From positions 124,001-188,000 of the forward strand of contig NZ_WUUT01000006.1 of NCBI RefSeq assembly GCF_009831575.1: a stretch of 64,000 bases of DNA. Direction: 5' to 3'. Position numbers and translations under genes: made by a program. This DNA comes from Halovenus carboxidivorans (GTDB lineage: Archaea > Halobacteriota > Halobacteria > Halobacteriales > Haloarculaceae). Under the pieces are notes generated by a model that saw nothing but the letters and a program-made list of their open reading frames with translations, searched no databases and had not been told where the DNA came from. Shown one piece after another: positions 36,521-45,718 of the stretch (positions within the stretch are counted from its first letter, which is position 1; every line of letters begins with the position of its first letter).

Positions 36521-37189
36521 ATGTCGGCCTACGTCACCGGACGGACATTGGACGAAGAGGGTCGACCGATCCCCGGGACCGGATTCGAGGTCACCGAGGG
36601 AAGTTGGCTCGAAGACCGGCTCCGCCAGCGGGCCGGCCCGATCACCTCTCACCCGAACCGGGCGGTCTGGGGAGTCCCGCTCACCGACGGCGAGGACCCG
36701 ATCCGAACACTGAGCGTCTTCGGTCCCGGCTACGACGGACCACCGGCGCACTACCACGAACAGAGCGTCGAACTGTTCGACGTCGAGTCGGGAGCGCTGA
36801 CGATGCGTCTCGACGGTGACACCCGAACGGCGGCGACCGGCGACACGCTCAGAGTCGAACCGGGTGTCGTTCACACCTTCAGCAACGATACCGACGAGCG
36901 TGCGCTGGTCACGACAGAGATCCACTCCCCCGGACGGCTCCGTCAGGTGCTCCCGACGCTCGGTGGGCTCGCTCACGACCGTCGGCGCAGTCCGAACGAT
37001 CCGCTCCAGCAGCTCGTCATCGCCGATGCACTGGACGACAACACGGTGTTTACTCGCGGCGAGCGGCTCGGCAACGCCGCCGCGAGTGCGCTCGCACCAC
37101 TGGCCCGTCTGGCCGGCTACCGGGGCGCGTACGCGACGTACACACAGCCGGCGTTCTGGCGCGAGCACGTCGAACAGCCGCCGGTGTGA
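36521..37189 (+). CDS. Cupin domain protein
   Basis: A 222-residue protein. The central cupin has PPAHYHEQSVELFDVESGALTMRLDGD and TLRVEPGVVHTFSNDTDERA, the two motifs with two His, Glu and one later His. The C-terminal 90 residues are helical and include a HDRRRSPNDPLQQLVIADAL segment. The substrate is unknown. It converges with the epimerase gene. Confidence 0.83.
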   Translation: MSAYVTGRTLDEEGRPIPGTGFEVTEGSWLEDRLRQRAGPITSHPNRAVWGVPLTDGEDPIRTLSVFGPGYDGPPAHYHEQSVELFDVESGALTMRLDGDTRTAATGDTLRVEPGVVHTFSNDTDERALVTTEIHSPGRLRQVLPTLGGLAHDRRRSPNDPLQQLVIADALDDNTVFTRGERLGNAAASALAPLARLAGYRGAYATYTQPAFWREHVEQPPV

Positions 37190-37219
37190 TCGCTCGCTGC
37201 TCTCGAGCACCGGCTTGGG

Positions 37220-38125
37220 TCACAGCCACTCCGGACCGGAAACGTCGGCTTCCGAACGTGGAGAGGTGTACGTCGGCTCCCAGCCGAGGAGGTCGGCGGC
37301 TTTCGCGTTCGAGAGCGCGGCCTGTCTCCCCTCCAGTTCGCACTGGTCGGGGAGCGTGCCACACACCGCCTCGACGATCTCCGCGGTCGGCTGGCCGAGA
37401 TAGTTCTCGTCGGCGACACAGAGGACGGTCTCGTGGCCCCCGTGATCCGTCGCCAGCGCGGCCTCGACCATCCGGGCCACGTCGCGGACGTCCACGAACG
37501 AGCCGAAGTTCCTCCCGGCGGCATCGCTCGTCAGATCGGTTCCGTCGGCGTGCGGCCGTCGTCTCGTCCTGCCGGGACCGAAAATCGTCGCCGGCCGGAT
37601 CGTCGTCACCGACACGTCGTGACGGCGAACCACCGTCCGTGCGATCTCCTCGCCGCAGACTTTCGAGAGGCCGTAGGCGTCTTCCGGACGGCACTCGTGG
37701 GCCTCGTCGATCGGCAGGTAGGCCGGCGTCCACGTCGACTCAGCAAACAGTGCGCCGTACGCCGCCTGTGAGGATGTCCAGACCACGTCGATTCCGGCCT
37801 GACCCGCCGCGGAGAGGACGTTATACGTACTCGCGACGTTGTTGTCGAACACGCGACTGTCGGGGTTGCAGACCGGATCCGAGACCGCCGCCAGGTGGAC
37901 GACGGCGTCGGGAGCCACCTCGTCGATCGTCTCGCGAGCGAGCCCCTTCTCGGTGAGATCGACCGCCCAGAACTCGGTGTTCGACCGGGTTCCCTCCGGC
38001 CGGTCGAGATCGACTCCGACGACGTGTGTCCCGCTGTCGGCCAGTCGGTCGACGACCCACCGGCCGACCCCTCCGAGCGCCCCCGTCACGAGCACCGTAT
38101 CGTGGTCGTAGTCGGTCGTTGTCAT
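37220..38125 (-). CDS. NAD-dependent epimerase/dehydratase (SDR) family protein
   Basis: A 301-residue extended SDR with the Rossmann motif VTGALGGVGRWVVDRL, a catalytic YxxxK (YGLSKVCGEE) and the Ser/Thr in WTSSQAA. Acts probably on a nucleotide sugar or similar; the exact substrate is unknown. Length is normal. Confidence 0.9.
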   Translation of the reverse strand: MTTTDYDHDTVLVTGALGGVGRWVVDRLADSGTHVVGVDLDRPEGTRSNTEFWAVDLTEKGLARETIDEVAPDAVVHLAAVSDPVCNPDSRVFDNNVASTYNVLSAAGQAGIDVVWTSSQAAYGALFAESTWTPAYLPIDEAHECRPEDAYGLSKVCGEEIARTVVRRHDVSVTTIRPATIFGPGRTRRRPHADGTDLTSDAAGRNFGSFVDVRDVARMVEAALATDHGGHETVLCVADENYLGQPTAEIVEAVCGTLPDQCELEGRQAALSNAKAADLLGWEPTYTSPRSEADVSGPEWL

Positions 38126-38329
38126 GATTCACGCTCGTCTGCAATTGTCGCGCATTCCCACAAAAGTATGTGGGTCGTTAGCATACATAAACCACCGCAG
38201 AGTCGCGGTATCTCGTCAGCCAGCCGTCGGCGGATCCGTCGTCCCGGAGCTATCGAGGTGGCCAATAGATTAAGAACGTTCAGTGAAGAACTGTACCGTA
38301 TCCGGTTACAAATACGGGGATACTGACAA

Positions 38330-40036
38330 ATGAGTACAATAAAAACGATCGGGGTGGTTCTGCTGGCGGTGTTGATGACGACGACGGTCGTCGGGGCGAG
38401 CGCCGTCGTCGCCGTCGACCGGACTATTCTCGACGCCGACAAGGTGTCGACGACCTTCGAGAACGAAGGGATTCAAGAGGAGATGACGGCCCGGGCGCGC
38501 GAACAGGTCGAAACGGAGGTCAACAACAGCCTCCAGGGCGAGGAACTTCCGCCGGGGATCAGCATCGATGCCAACAGCGAGACGGTCGCGCGGCAAGCGA
38601 TCACGGAGTCCTACGTGAACGGGCAACTCACCCGGAACATCGAGGCGATCATCGCGTTTCTCGAAGGGGACACCGAGAACCTCACGCTGCAGATGAACAC
38701 CGAACCGGTCAAGCAGTCGCTGATCGACCAGTTCGACGAGGAGGCTGTGACGGTCGATACGGTCACCCTCACACAGCAACGCGACCTCAGCACGGCGGAC
38801 GGGAGCATCGAAATCACGGACACGATGGTCCGACGGCTCAACGAGGATCAGGCCGGCTACACCAGCGTCCGGCGCGACCTCAGGGCACAACAGGTGACAG
38901 ACCTCCCGATCCGGATCCGTCAGGACGAGTCCGTCGCCGTCAACACGGTCGAACTCGCGACCGCAATCGACCTCCAGTCCGCACAGGGCGACATCGACGT
39001 GAGCGATCGGATGATCGAGGATCTCAACCGCGACGCCGCCGGTTACTCGAGCACTCGCTCGGACATCCGACAGCAGATCCAGAGCGCGTCGAGCCGGGAA
39101 CTCTCCTCTACGGAAATCGACCAGCGTCTCCGGCTGATCAACGAGCAAGCCAAGGCCGATGCCGCCGAGCAGGCCCGAGCGGAGTACGGCGACCAGGTCA
39201 GCGAGGAGTCGCTGCAGAACATCATCGCCCTCCAGAACACCGTCATCGACGGGCTCACTGATCCCGACCTCGACAGTTTCGAGGCGTACGCCGACCGGCG
39301 GGACTCGGACAAACGAGCGCTGGAGGAATCGCTGACGGCCGATCTCAACCAGCGACTCCGGGAGATCAGCGCCGACGTTCAGGCCGACGCTGCCGCACAG
39401 GCTGAAACCCAGTACAGCGACCAGGTCGGAAACGAAACTCTCCAAGCGATCGTCGATCTCCAGTCGACGGTGATCCGTGGGTTCATCGACCCCGACCTGA
39501 CGGAGTACTCGGCGTACGAGAGCCAGCGCGACGCCAACGAGACGGCCCTGGAGTCGGCTATCGCCTCCGAGATCCAGCAGCGCATCGACGGCCAGGTCGA
39601 CGACCAGATCAGCCTCGGAAACGACCTCGACGAGAACACCGGACAGCTCGAGACGGTCCAGTCCGGACTCGGACTGATCGGCACGCTCGTGTTCGTCCTC
39701 CCGCTTCTGTTTCTCGGTCTGGCGGCGCTCGTCTACGCCGTCACGCGGTCGATCAGGCGGACGGTCTCGACGGCCGGCTACTCCCTGCTCGTCGGTGGCG
39801 GTATCGGCGCAGTCCTCGGGTTCGTCCTCGTCGGCCGGGTCGTCGGTGCGCTCGAATCCAGCGGCGGTGGCGGCTCCGCGGCCGAGGAGGCGTTTATCGA
39901 CGCCTTCGCCGCACTCGCCAGAACGCTGTTCAACGCCCACATCACGCAGTCTGCCGTGCTCGCGGTTCTCGGCGTGATCCTGATCGTCGGCGTCTACGTC
40001 GAATCGAGACGGGGATCCTCCCCGGTCCGCGAGTAG
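38330..40036 (+). CDS. Membrane protein with tandem repeats
   Basis: A 568-residue protein with an N-terminal hydrophobic segment (TIGVVLLAVLMTTTVVGASAVVAV), a long Gln/Asp-rich extracytoplasmic region and three or four C-terminal hydrophobic segments beginning LIGTLVFVLPLLFLGLAALV. The extracytoplasmic region contains two similar modules of about 85 residues, the first with ADAAEQARAEYGDQVSEESLQNIIALQNTVIDG, the second with ADAAAQAETQYSDQVGNETLQAIVDLQSTVIRG, plus two shorter related units earlier (DMVRRLNEDQAGYTS and DRMIEDLNRDAAGYSS). The likely topology is outward repeats held by membrane helices. Function unknown. Confidence 0.8.
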   Translation: MSTIKTIGVVLLAVLMTTTVVGASAVVAVDRTILDADKVSTTFENEGIQEEMTARAREQVETEVNNSLQGEELPPGISIDANSETVARQAITESYVNGQLTRNIEAIIAFLEGDTENLTLQMNTEPVKQSLIDQFDEEAVTVDTVTLTQQRDLSTADGSIEITDTMVRRLNEDQAGYTSVRRDLRAQQVTDLPIRIRQDESVAVNTVELATAIDLQSAQGDIDVSDRMIEDLNRDAAGYSSTRSDIRQQIQSASSRELSSTEIDQRLRLINEQAKADAAEQARAEYGDQVSEESLQNIIALQNTVIDGLTDPDLDSFEAYADRRDSDKRALEESLTADLNQRLREISADVQADAAAQAETQYSDQVGNETLQAIVDLQSTVIRGFIDPDLTEYSAYESQRDANETALESAIASEIQQRIDGQVDDQISLGNDLDENTGQLETVQSGLGLIGTLVFVLPLLFLGLAALVYAVTRSIRRTVSTAGYSLLVGGGIGAVLGFVLVGRVVGALESSGGGGSAAEEAFIDAFAALARTLFNAHITQSAVLAVLGVILIVGVYVESRRGSSPVRE

Positions 40037-40387
40037 CGACCGTCGACGCGTTTTGCGGTCTGGAACAGACGAGGCGGCGTGACTGACGATACTCGACCTC
40101 ACGCGCACCCGAACGGACCCGACATATTCACTCGCTCGAACGCCGGGTTCGAGCGGCACACCTCGGACCGACGCCCGGGGGCGCTCTTCTACGCACGGTT
40201 CACTGAACCCACTGCTCTCGCGTGATTTCGCCTCCTGGGTCCACGCCAGCGCCGGTCCACCTCGAACGGATCACTCCCCGAACGGGAGCCGCGCAAACTG
40301 AATGCCGCCTCCCGAACTGTGGAGTTCACCAGCCAACAGCGCATTGGCGCGAAACGTATAACGCCTGTCTCGCTGAAACGTAGTGGC
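40037..40387. other. Interval with possible old tRNA-Phe remnant
   Basis: About 350 bp without a clear gene. The 12-mer TGCCGCCTCCCG at 40303-40314 equals the tRNA-Phe 3' end seen at 42110, 51006 and 63676 (all reading in the same direction). Otherwise I see no feature. Confidence 0.45.
40303..40314. repeat. Possible tRNA-Phe 3'-end remnant (12 bp)
   Basis: A 12-bp exact match to the start of the 33-bp att core, followed by divergence. It is close enough to the tandem elements to be a relic of an earlier insertion, but 12 bp is short. Confidence 0.35.
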
Positions 40388-40723
40388 ATGTACGTCGTTC
40401 ACACGACTATCCCCCTGGACCCGGACTGCGGAGACGAACTGGTAGACCGCGTCGACGACCTGGTCGAGCGATCCCGAAACGAGGACGGGACAGTCCGGTA
40501 CAGAGCGATGCGAGACCTGACTGAGGGGAACCTGCTCCGGTTCTTCGAGCAGTACGAAGACGCCGACGCGGCCGAGGCCCACACTAACTCGGAAGAGTAC
40601 CGCCGATTCAACGAGCTACTCCCCGAGGTGGTCGACGGGAAGATCGAGACCCTCCAGTTCGAGACGGACGAGGTACACGCTGTCGAGTTCACGGCCGCCG
40701 ATGCGGTAGACGCACTCGAGTAG
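40388..40723 (+). CDS. Antibiotic biosynthesis monooxygenase (ABM/YgiN) domain protein
   Basis: A 111-residue single-domain ferredoxin-like ABM protein: MYVVHTTIPLDP, a helix with ELVDRVDDLVERS, RYRAMRDLTEGNLLRFFEQYEDADAAEAHTNSEEYRRFNELLPEVV and VHAVEFT. The start at 40388 gives the family N-terminus; the longer frame upstream is non-coding. The family includes quinol monooxygenases and heme-degrading enzymes; function here is unknown. Confidence 0.83.
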   Translation: MYVVHTTIPLDPDCGDELVDRVDDLVERSRNEDGTVRYRAMRDLTEGNLLRFFEQYEDADAAEAHTNSEEYRRFNELLPEVVDGKIETLQFETDEVHAVEFTAADAVDALE

Positions 40724-41080
40724 CCGCGCGCTCGATCCGCTCCCCGGACTGTGGCCCTCGCCGGGACGTTCGCGTCAGCCTGCGGGTCGTGACTCGCCCG
40801 GTTCAGCATCCAGCCGGTGTCGTTCCCTCGGCTGCTCGCTTCGCTCTCAGTCGCAGAACACGCCGCCCCCGAACAGCGTCGACGCCTGGCGAGTGGTCTA
40901 TCCCGTGGGAGAATGACTCGCCAGTTTGCCCGCTGTTTGGGCTAATGGTCAAACTGCAACGGCCCCTCGACAACAGACCAGTGCGCGTCACGGAACTGCT
41001 CTCCGATAATGTTAGCGGATTTTCACGTGTCACACACAGCCGCCGATAATTGATAACTCAGAAACTATATCTGTCCTGGT
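40724..41080. other. Gene-free interval
   Basis: About 360 bp with no clear gene. An AT-rich stretch near 41046-41070 (GATAATTGATAACTCAG, then ACTATATC) may be the promoter of the lipoprotein gene. Confidence 0.4.
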
Positions 41081-41948
41081 ATGTCGATGCAAACACGACG
41101 GTCATTTCTTGGACTGGTTGCGAGTGCGAGCGCGCTGGGACTTGCCGGTTGTGGAAGCCGGACCGCTCCAGACGACGCCCGGTACCCAAAAGAAGTGACG
41201 GTGAGTGGTGGCGACGACACGCTGGCGGCGTGGGTTCTCCCGGGGAAGCGTCGTCTCGATGAGGCAATCTTCGGTACCCCCGCCCAGCCAAAAGGTTTGG
41301 AAGAGGACATCGGCGTCCCCCTGGATGCACGCGAGACGAACGCCGACGGGACGGAGTTCACACAGACAGCTATGCCGACACCGTTCTCCGACGAGATCCG
41401 CGAAATAACCGGCTCGTTCGAGTACACCGTCACGGATACTGTTCCGTACGACACGCCAGATTCTGACGACACCGGCTGAGGGGAGTTTCGAGTTCACCTC
41501 GCCTGACGGCGCCCACGAGTACGAAGTTGAGACACAGAGCGTGATTCCAGTCGGGCCGGACCACCCGTTCCGCGGCGGTACGATGGTCGATTCGACGATG
41601 CACGGCAAGACCGGCGTCGGGACACGGATGCAGCCAACGCAGTACGTCTACACGGCATTGTGGGCGGTGGCAAGCTACGCGGTCGACGGCGAAACCGTCA
41701 GCGAGAACCGCCTGCTGCACGTGATGACCAGTGAGAAGGTGCGCACGACAGACGGACGACTGATGTTCGACGACGAGCTGCCCCACGAGGGCGCACAGAC
41801 TCACGTCGTCCTCCCGCCGGTTGAGGTGACCGACTCCGGACCGACCGAATCACCGTTGCCCTCGGAGTTCGGTGCCGGAGATAGCCAGCAGCCCTTTATT
41901 CATCTCAATCTGTACGATTCCTCGCTACGGGGGATCGACCGAATATGA
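41081..41948 (+). pseudogene. Tat lipoprotein gene broken by a frameshift
   Basis: The first frame encodes a Tat-type lipobox signal (TRRSFLGLVASASALGLAGCGS) and ends TVPYDTPDSDDTG followed by a stop at 41477-41479. A second frame, 1 nt shifted, is open from about 41460 to 41948 and continues with TPAEGSFEFTSPDGAHEYEVETQS and SEKVRTTDGRLMFDDELP, without a good start of its own. The two frames together read as one protein of about 289 residues. A single indel near 41465-41475 would explain this. Sequencing error is an alternative. The gene may be inactive. Confidence 0.6.
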
Positions 41949-42109
41949 GTTTTCGGCTGGTCGGACGACCGGCGCGGGATGCTGTCTTCCGGACTGTGAC
42001 TCGTGCGAGACCCACTCCGTTCGTCTCGCGCGATTCAAAACCCGTCTATCGTCGGGGTCTACTGCTCACGGACGACTCGCTACGCTCGTCGTTGTGTCCA
42101 CAGTAGAAG

Positions 42110-42142
42110 TGCCGCCTCCCGGATTTGAACCGGGGACAGCTC
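42110..42142. repeat. attachment site copy of tRNA-Phe 3' end (33 bp, left end of element 1)
   Basis: This 33-bp sequence is identical to positions 63676-63708, the 3' part of tRNA-Phe (read from the other side). It marks the far end of the first integrative element. Downstream a degenerate continuation, TTGAGCGGGGGCGGC (42165-42180), resembles the 5' end of the tRNA gene. Confidence 0.85.
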
Positions 42143-42216
42143 TCCCGTCCGGCGGTTTCACCGCCTTGAGCGGGGGCGGCTCACACCCTCGCAGGTGGGG
42201 CGTTTCGGTGGTCGAA

Positions 42217-43236
42217 ATGAGTCAAGAACTCCAACCAATCTCACCGGAACGCGCAAAGGAAATGTACCTCGACGCTCGCAAGCGCGAGGTATCGCAATCG
42301 ACCCTCGATGGCTACCACTACCGGCTGAAGCACTTCATTCGGTGGTGCAACGAGGTAGCCGACATAGACAACATGAACGACCTCACCGGGCGGAAACTCC
42401 AAGAGTTCCGAACGTGGCGGCGCGACGACGGCGACCTCAAGCCTGTCACCTTGGAAGGGAACCTCGACGCACTCCGCGTCTTCATCCGCTGGTGTGAGTC
42501 TATCGACGCCGTGCAACAGGGCCTTCACGAGAAAATCATCATGCCCACGCTCTCGAAGGAGGACGAACAGAGCGAGAGCATTCTGCCAGCCGAACAGGCC
42601 GAGGCTGTGTTAGAATATCTCCGACAGTACGAGTACGCCACGCGAGGCCACGTTATCATCGAAATCCTGTGGCACACGGGGATTCGTCTCGGGGCATTCC
42701 ACTCGCTTGACCTCGGAGACTACGATTCGGAACGCGAAACCCTCGAAATCCGTCACCGGCCCGAAACCGGCACCGCGCTCAAGAACGGGAAAGAAGGCGA
42801 GCGAATCGTCGCATTGAGCGGCACGGTGTGTAGCGTTATCGACGGCTACATCGAACACAACCGACCGGATACGCGGGACGACTACGGTCGGAAGCCGCTC
42901 GTGACGAGTCGGTACGGTCGCCTCTCGCGGGGCAATGTCCGGGAAACGGTCTACAAGGTCACTCGGCCCTGTTACTACGGCGTGGACTGTCCTCGGAACC
43001 GCGACCCGGAATCCTGTGAGGGAACGCACTATAACGGGTACAGCAAGTGTCCGGTCAACGTCTCACCACACGATATTCGGCGTGGCAGTATCACGGAACA
43101 TCTCTCGAAAGATGTGCCGGAAAAGGTCGTGAGCGACCGCATGAACGTCGGCCCGGACGTGTTGGACAAGCACTACGACAAGCGAAGTGAGGAACAGAAG
43201 GTAGAACAGCGCCGTGGCTATCTCGAAGGAGTCTAA
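42217..43236 (+). CDS. Tyrosine recombinase (integrase) of element 1
   Basis: A 339-residue integrase. It has an N-terminal core-binding SAM-like domain (residues about 15-115) and a C-terminal catalytic domain with Arg in HTGIRLGA, the HxxR motif in SPHDIRRGS, and the Tyr in VLDKHYDK. Before HxxR there is a Cys cluster (CYYGVDCPRNRDPESCEGTHY...KCP) that may bind zinc. The ATG at 42217 follows the att copy by 75 bp. It is homologous along its length to the integrase of element 2. Confidence 0.92.
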   Translation: MSQELQPISPERAKEMYLDARKREVSQSTLDGYHYRLKHFIRWCNEVADIDNMNDLTGRKLQEFRTWRRDDGDLKPVTLEGNLDALRVFIRWCESIDAVQQGLHEKIIMPTLSKEDEQSESILPAEQAEAVLEYLRQYEYATRGHVIIEILWHTGIRLGAFHSLDLGDYDSERETLEIRHRPETGTALKNGKEGERIVALSGTVCSVIDGYIEHNRPDTRDDYGRKPLVTSRYGRLSRGNVRETVYKVTRPCYYGVDCPRNRDPESCEGTHYNGYSKCPVNVSPHDIRRGSITEHLSKDVPEKVVSDRMNVGPDVLDKHYDKRSEEQKVEQRRGYLEGV

Positions 43237-43277
43237 CCACCCAAAGGGATTCACCCTTCGCGGGTTTTGGTACTGGT

Positions 43278-43415
43278 ATGAGTGACGAACAGAACCAGAA
43301 TGAGATTCGCCTACCAGACGACGAAGAGGAAGTAATCGACATGGCTGGCGCGGAAACAGACGAAGAAAAGAATCTCGCGGTCGCGCAGGCCCGGTTGATT
43401 GGCGATATTGACTGA
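43278..43415 (+). CDS. Small acidic protein (45 residues)
   Basis: MSDEQNQNEIRLPDDEEEVIDMAGAET is the first part of a 45-residue acidic, helical protein. It begins 41 bp after the integrase stop, in the same direction, so it may be the excisionase-like partner or just an element-specific protein. No DNA-binding motif is visible. It is supported by clean ATG and stop and acidic composition. Confidence 0.5.
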   Translation: MSDEQNQNEIRLPDDEEEVIDMAGAETDEEKNLAVAQARLIGDID

Positions 43416-43468
43416 TGGCTTGCTCTATTCCACGGCTGGTTTAGGTATCCGGTCGCAACCTCTTTCCA

Positions 43469-44470
43469 ATGCTCTCGAAGGACTGGCTTCAATATCATCA
43501 GGTTGCGGTTTACGCTGTGGCTGTACTCCTTGCGGTGGTGGTCGGAGTCGGATGGGAGAGCGCTACATCCACGTTTCAGCAGTTCATTAACCCGGTACTG
43601 GCCGTCCTGCTGTATGTGACCTTTCTCGAAATCCCGCTCACTCGTCTTCGCCAAGCGTTCACGAATCTCCGATTCATGACAGCCGCGCTCGGGATGAATT
43701 TCCTCGTTGTTCCGGTCGTTGTCTACGGGCTGACTCGGTTACTACCCGAAGAGCCGGTGCTACTCGTTGGGGCGTTCATGGTGCTGTTGACGCCCTGTAT
43801 CGACTACGTAATTGCGTTTACCGACATTGCCGATGGGAACGCCGAACAGATTACAGCCGCGACACCTGCCCTTATGCTCGTTCAACTGGCGCTTCTCCCG
43901 GTGTACCTCTGGTTATTCATGGGTCAGCAAGTTGCCGAGGCTATCGAGCCGGGGCCGTTCGTGGAAGCGTTCGTATTGTTGATTGCGCTCCCGCTCACCC
44001 TCGCATGGGTCACTGAAGCGTGGGCTGAACGCTCACAGGCTGGTCAGCAGTGGCAAGAAGCGATGGGGTGGCTTCCCGTTCCAATGATGGGCGCGACCTT
44101 GCTTGTTGTAATCGGCTCACAACTCCCGAGAGTCCGAGAGTCCATCGAGCAAATCGCCGCTGTTGTTCCTGTTTACGTGGCGTTTCTGGTTATCATGCCG
44201 CTTCTCGCACGACTCGTTGCCGGGCTGTTACAGATGGACAGCGGCGACAGTCGCGCACTCGTTTTTACCTCGGTGACCCGCAATTCGCTGGTCGTTCTCC
44301 CGTTAGCGCTCGCGCTCCCGTCCGGCTACGAACTGGCTCCGGCAGTCGTAGTCACGCAGACCCTCGTTGAACTGATGGGAATGGTCGTTCTCACGCGGGT
44401 CGTTCCGACGTTGCTCGTTCCTGACTCACCGAAATCTACCCCGCTCTCCGGCGACGTAGACGAGGGGTGA
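43469..44470 (+). CDS. ACR3/bile acid:sodium symporter family transporter (arsenite efflux-like)
   Basis: A 333-residue membrane protein with ten hydrophobic segments. The fourth has LLTPCIDYVIAFTDIADGN, with a Cys in the position of the ACR3 permease Cys, and TSVTRNSLVVLPLALALP matches the conserved late segment. ACR3 exports arsenite; other members carry bile acids or pyruvate. No arsR is adjacent, so arsenite specificity is only likely. It is cargo of element 1. Confidence 0.75.
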   Translation: MLSKDWLQYHQVAVYAVAVLLAVVVGVGWESATSTFQQFINPVLAVLLYVTFLEIPLTRLRQAFTNLRFMTAALGMNFLVVPVVVYGLTRLLPEEPVLLVGAFMVLLTPCIDYVIAFTDIADGNAEQITAATPALMLVQLALLPVYLWLFMGQQVAEAIEPGPFVEAFVLLIALPLTLAWVTEAWAERSQAGQQWQEAMGWLPVPMMGATLLVVIGSQLPRVRESIEQIAAVVPVYVAFLVIMPLLARLVAGLLQMDSGDSRALVFTSVTRNSLVVLPLALALPSGYELAPAVVVTQTLVELMGMVVLTRVVPTLLVPDSPKSTPLSGDVDEG

Positions 44471-44740
44471 AGACACTCGAAATCGGACTTCGCAGGTAGG
44501 ATAGGTCATGTTAGGATTGTGAGGAGTTACGACCATGAGCGTGTTGCCCGTCCCTCTGAAGACAGCCAAATTTCGAGAGTCGTGAGTATGCGTGTGACGT
44601 ATAAAACTTAAGACAACGTGGTCATGTTCACTGCGGCAAAACAGGGGTAGCGACCACCGCAATCTAACCCTCTCTCGGCCACCAGTTCACTACTCTCGGC
44701 TATCAGACACGACGCCGACCGCGACTAACGAGAGAACCGA

Positions 44741-44962
44741 TTAGCAACAGTCGCTTTCGCCGGGCGTCCACTCACACGCATTGCCGGTCGTAAGGTCGTT
44801 CTCGTCAATATACGCCGAAAGGCAGGCGTAGTTACAGAAGTACGCAGGCGACCCACAGTCGTCGTCGCAGTCGCGGACACAGATAGGGTCGTGGTCGAAT
44901 ATACGTGACTCGCAGTACGCACACGTCTCGTCCGCCTTCGGTGTCGAAACAGTCGTGGACAT
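44741..44962 (-). CDS. Small Cys-rich zinc-binding protein (73 residues)
   Basis: A 73-residue protein with CAYCESRIFDHDPICVRDCDDDCGSPAYFCNYACLSAYIDENDL, a dense Cys pattern that includes CxxC and CxxxC, and a C-terminal CEWTPGESDCC. It looks like a treble-clef zinc protein seen in haloarchaeal genomes and plasmids. Start ATG at 44962 leaves a short N-terminal polar leader. Confidence 0.65.
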   Translation of the reverse strand: MSTTVSTPKADETCAYCESRIFDHDPICVRDCDDDCGSPAYFCNYACLSAYIDENDLTTGNACEWTPGESDCC

Positions 44963-45718
44963 ATCTGTGATACGAAGGTGCCGACAGAAAGCGTTTCGCC
45001 GGGAAGGTATCGGGCCAGCAAAAGCGGTGGATGGTTTCACAGCACTGTGAAAATCGGTTGGTTCGACCACCGCTGATACGGACATTCAGAGAGCCGGAGA
45101 GCACTTGAGAGAAAATCGACCCATCTCGAACTCCCCACCCCCGACTGTCCCGGCCCGACCGACGCCAATAACCCCACCCACGTCCCCCACCGGGGGCCAG
45201 TCCCCCCGGTGTCCCACACCCTCACTCGGCCCACCCGGTCTACGGGTACCCACCCGACCCCTGCCTCTCTACGCTCTTCTGGTTCCTGTATCTGATATGT
45301 GCGTGTGTAGCAGGGTGGGATACAGGTGGCGCTGGCCCACCATAGAGACAGCCCCCGTGGCCCGTAGAGTGGTGCTACGACCCACTCACGCCGTCTAAAA
45401 CGCTGTTGGAACTCTTTAGAACCGGTTTTCTCCTGTTTCGGGGGTCATTCCGAAATGGGGGATAACCGTAGAGAGAATCAACCCACTTCAGGGGGTTCGG
45501 GGTTCGTTCATCTCCTAACTTGGAATGATACCGGGGAACTTCGCTCACCAGCGCCGAAGGGATTCCGACACCTCAATCCGACAGTCGTCACCGTTTAATG
45601 AGCAGTAGTAATCCAAACTACGAATTTTATTAACGAAGTCGAACGCACCCTCTAATAACAACTATGAGTGGGGTGGTTCGACCTGTATAATAATATCTGA
45701 TACGAGTATCACTGTGAG
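44963..45718. other. Long non-coding region of element 1 with C-tract block
   Basis: About 750 bp with no gene. From about 45125 to 45265 the plus strand has many runs of three or more C, so the minus strand could form G-quadruplexes. A perfect 9-bp inverted repeat lies within it. The AT-rich part (45580-45690), with GATACGAGTATC near 45694-45705, is near the end of the P-loop gene. An origin region is possible but not shown. Confidence 0.45.
45188..45211. repeat. Perfect hairpin CACCGGGGG/CCCCCGGTG
   Basis: CACCGGGGG (45188-45196), a 6-nt loop CCAGTC, and CCCCCGGTG (45203-45211) form a perfect 9-bp stem of high GC content. It lies in the C-tract block. It could be a terminator, a replication structure or an operator. 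Confidence 0.5.

Noticed and set aside
38306-40159. 617-codon minus-strand frame opposite the repeat membrane protein
   Set aside because: It is the mirror of codon bias in the real gene and shows no domain.
41541-41948. Separate GTG-started gene downstream of the lipoprotein
   Set aside because: The frame is open upstream past the supposed start and continues the lipoprotein sequence, so a frameshift is a better explanation.
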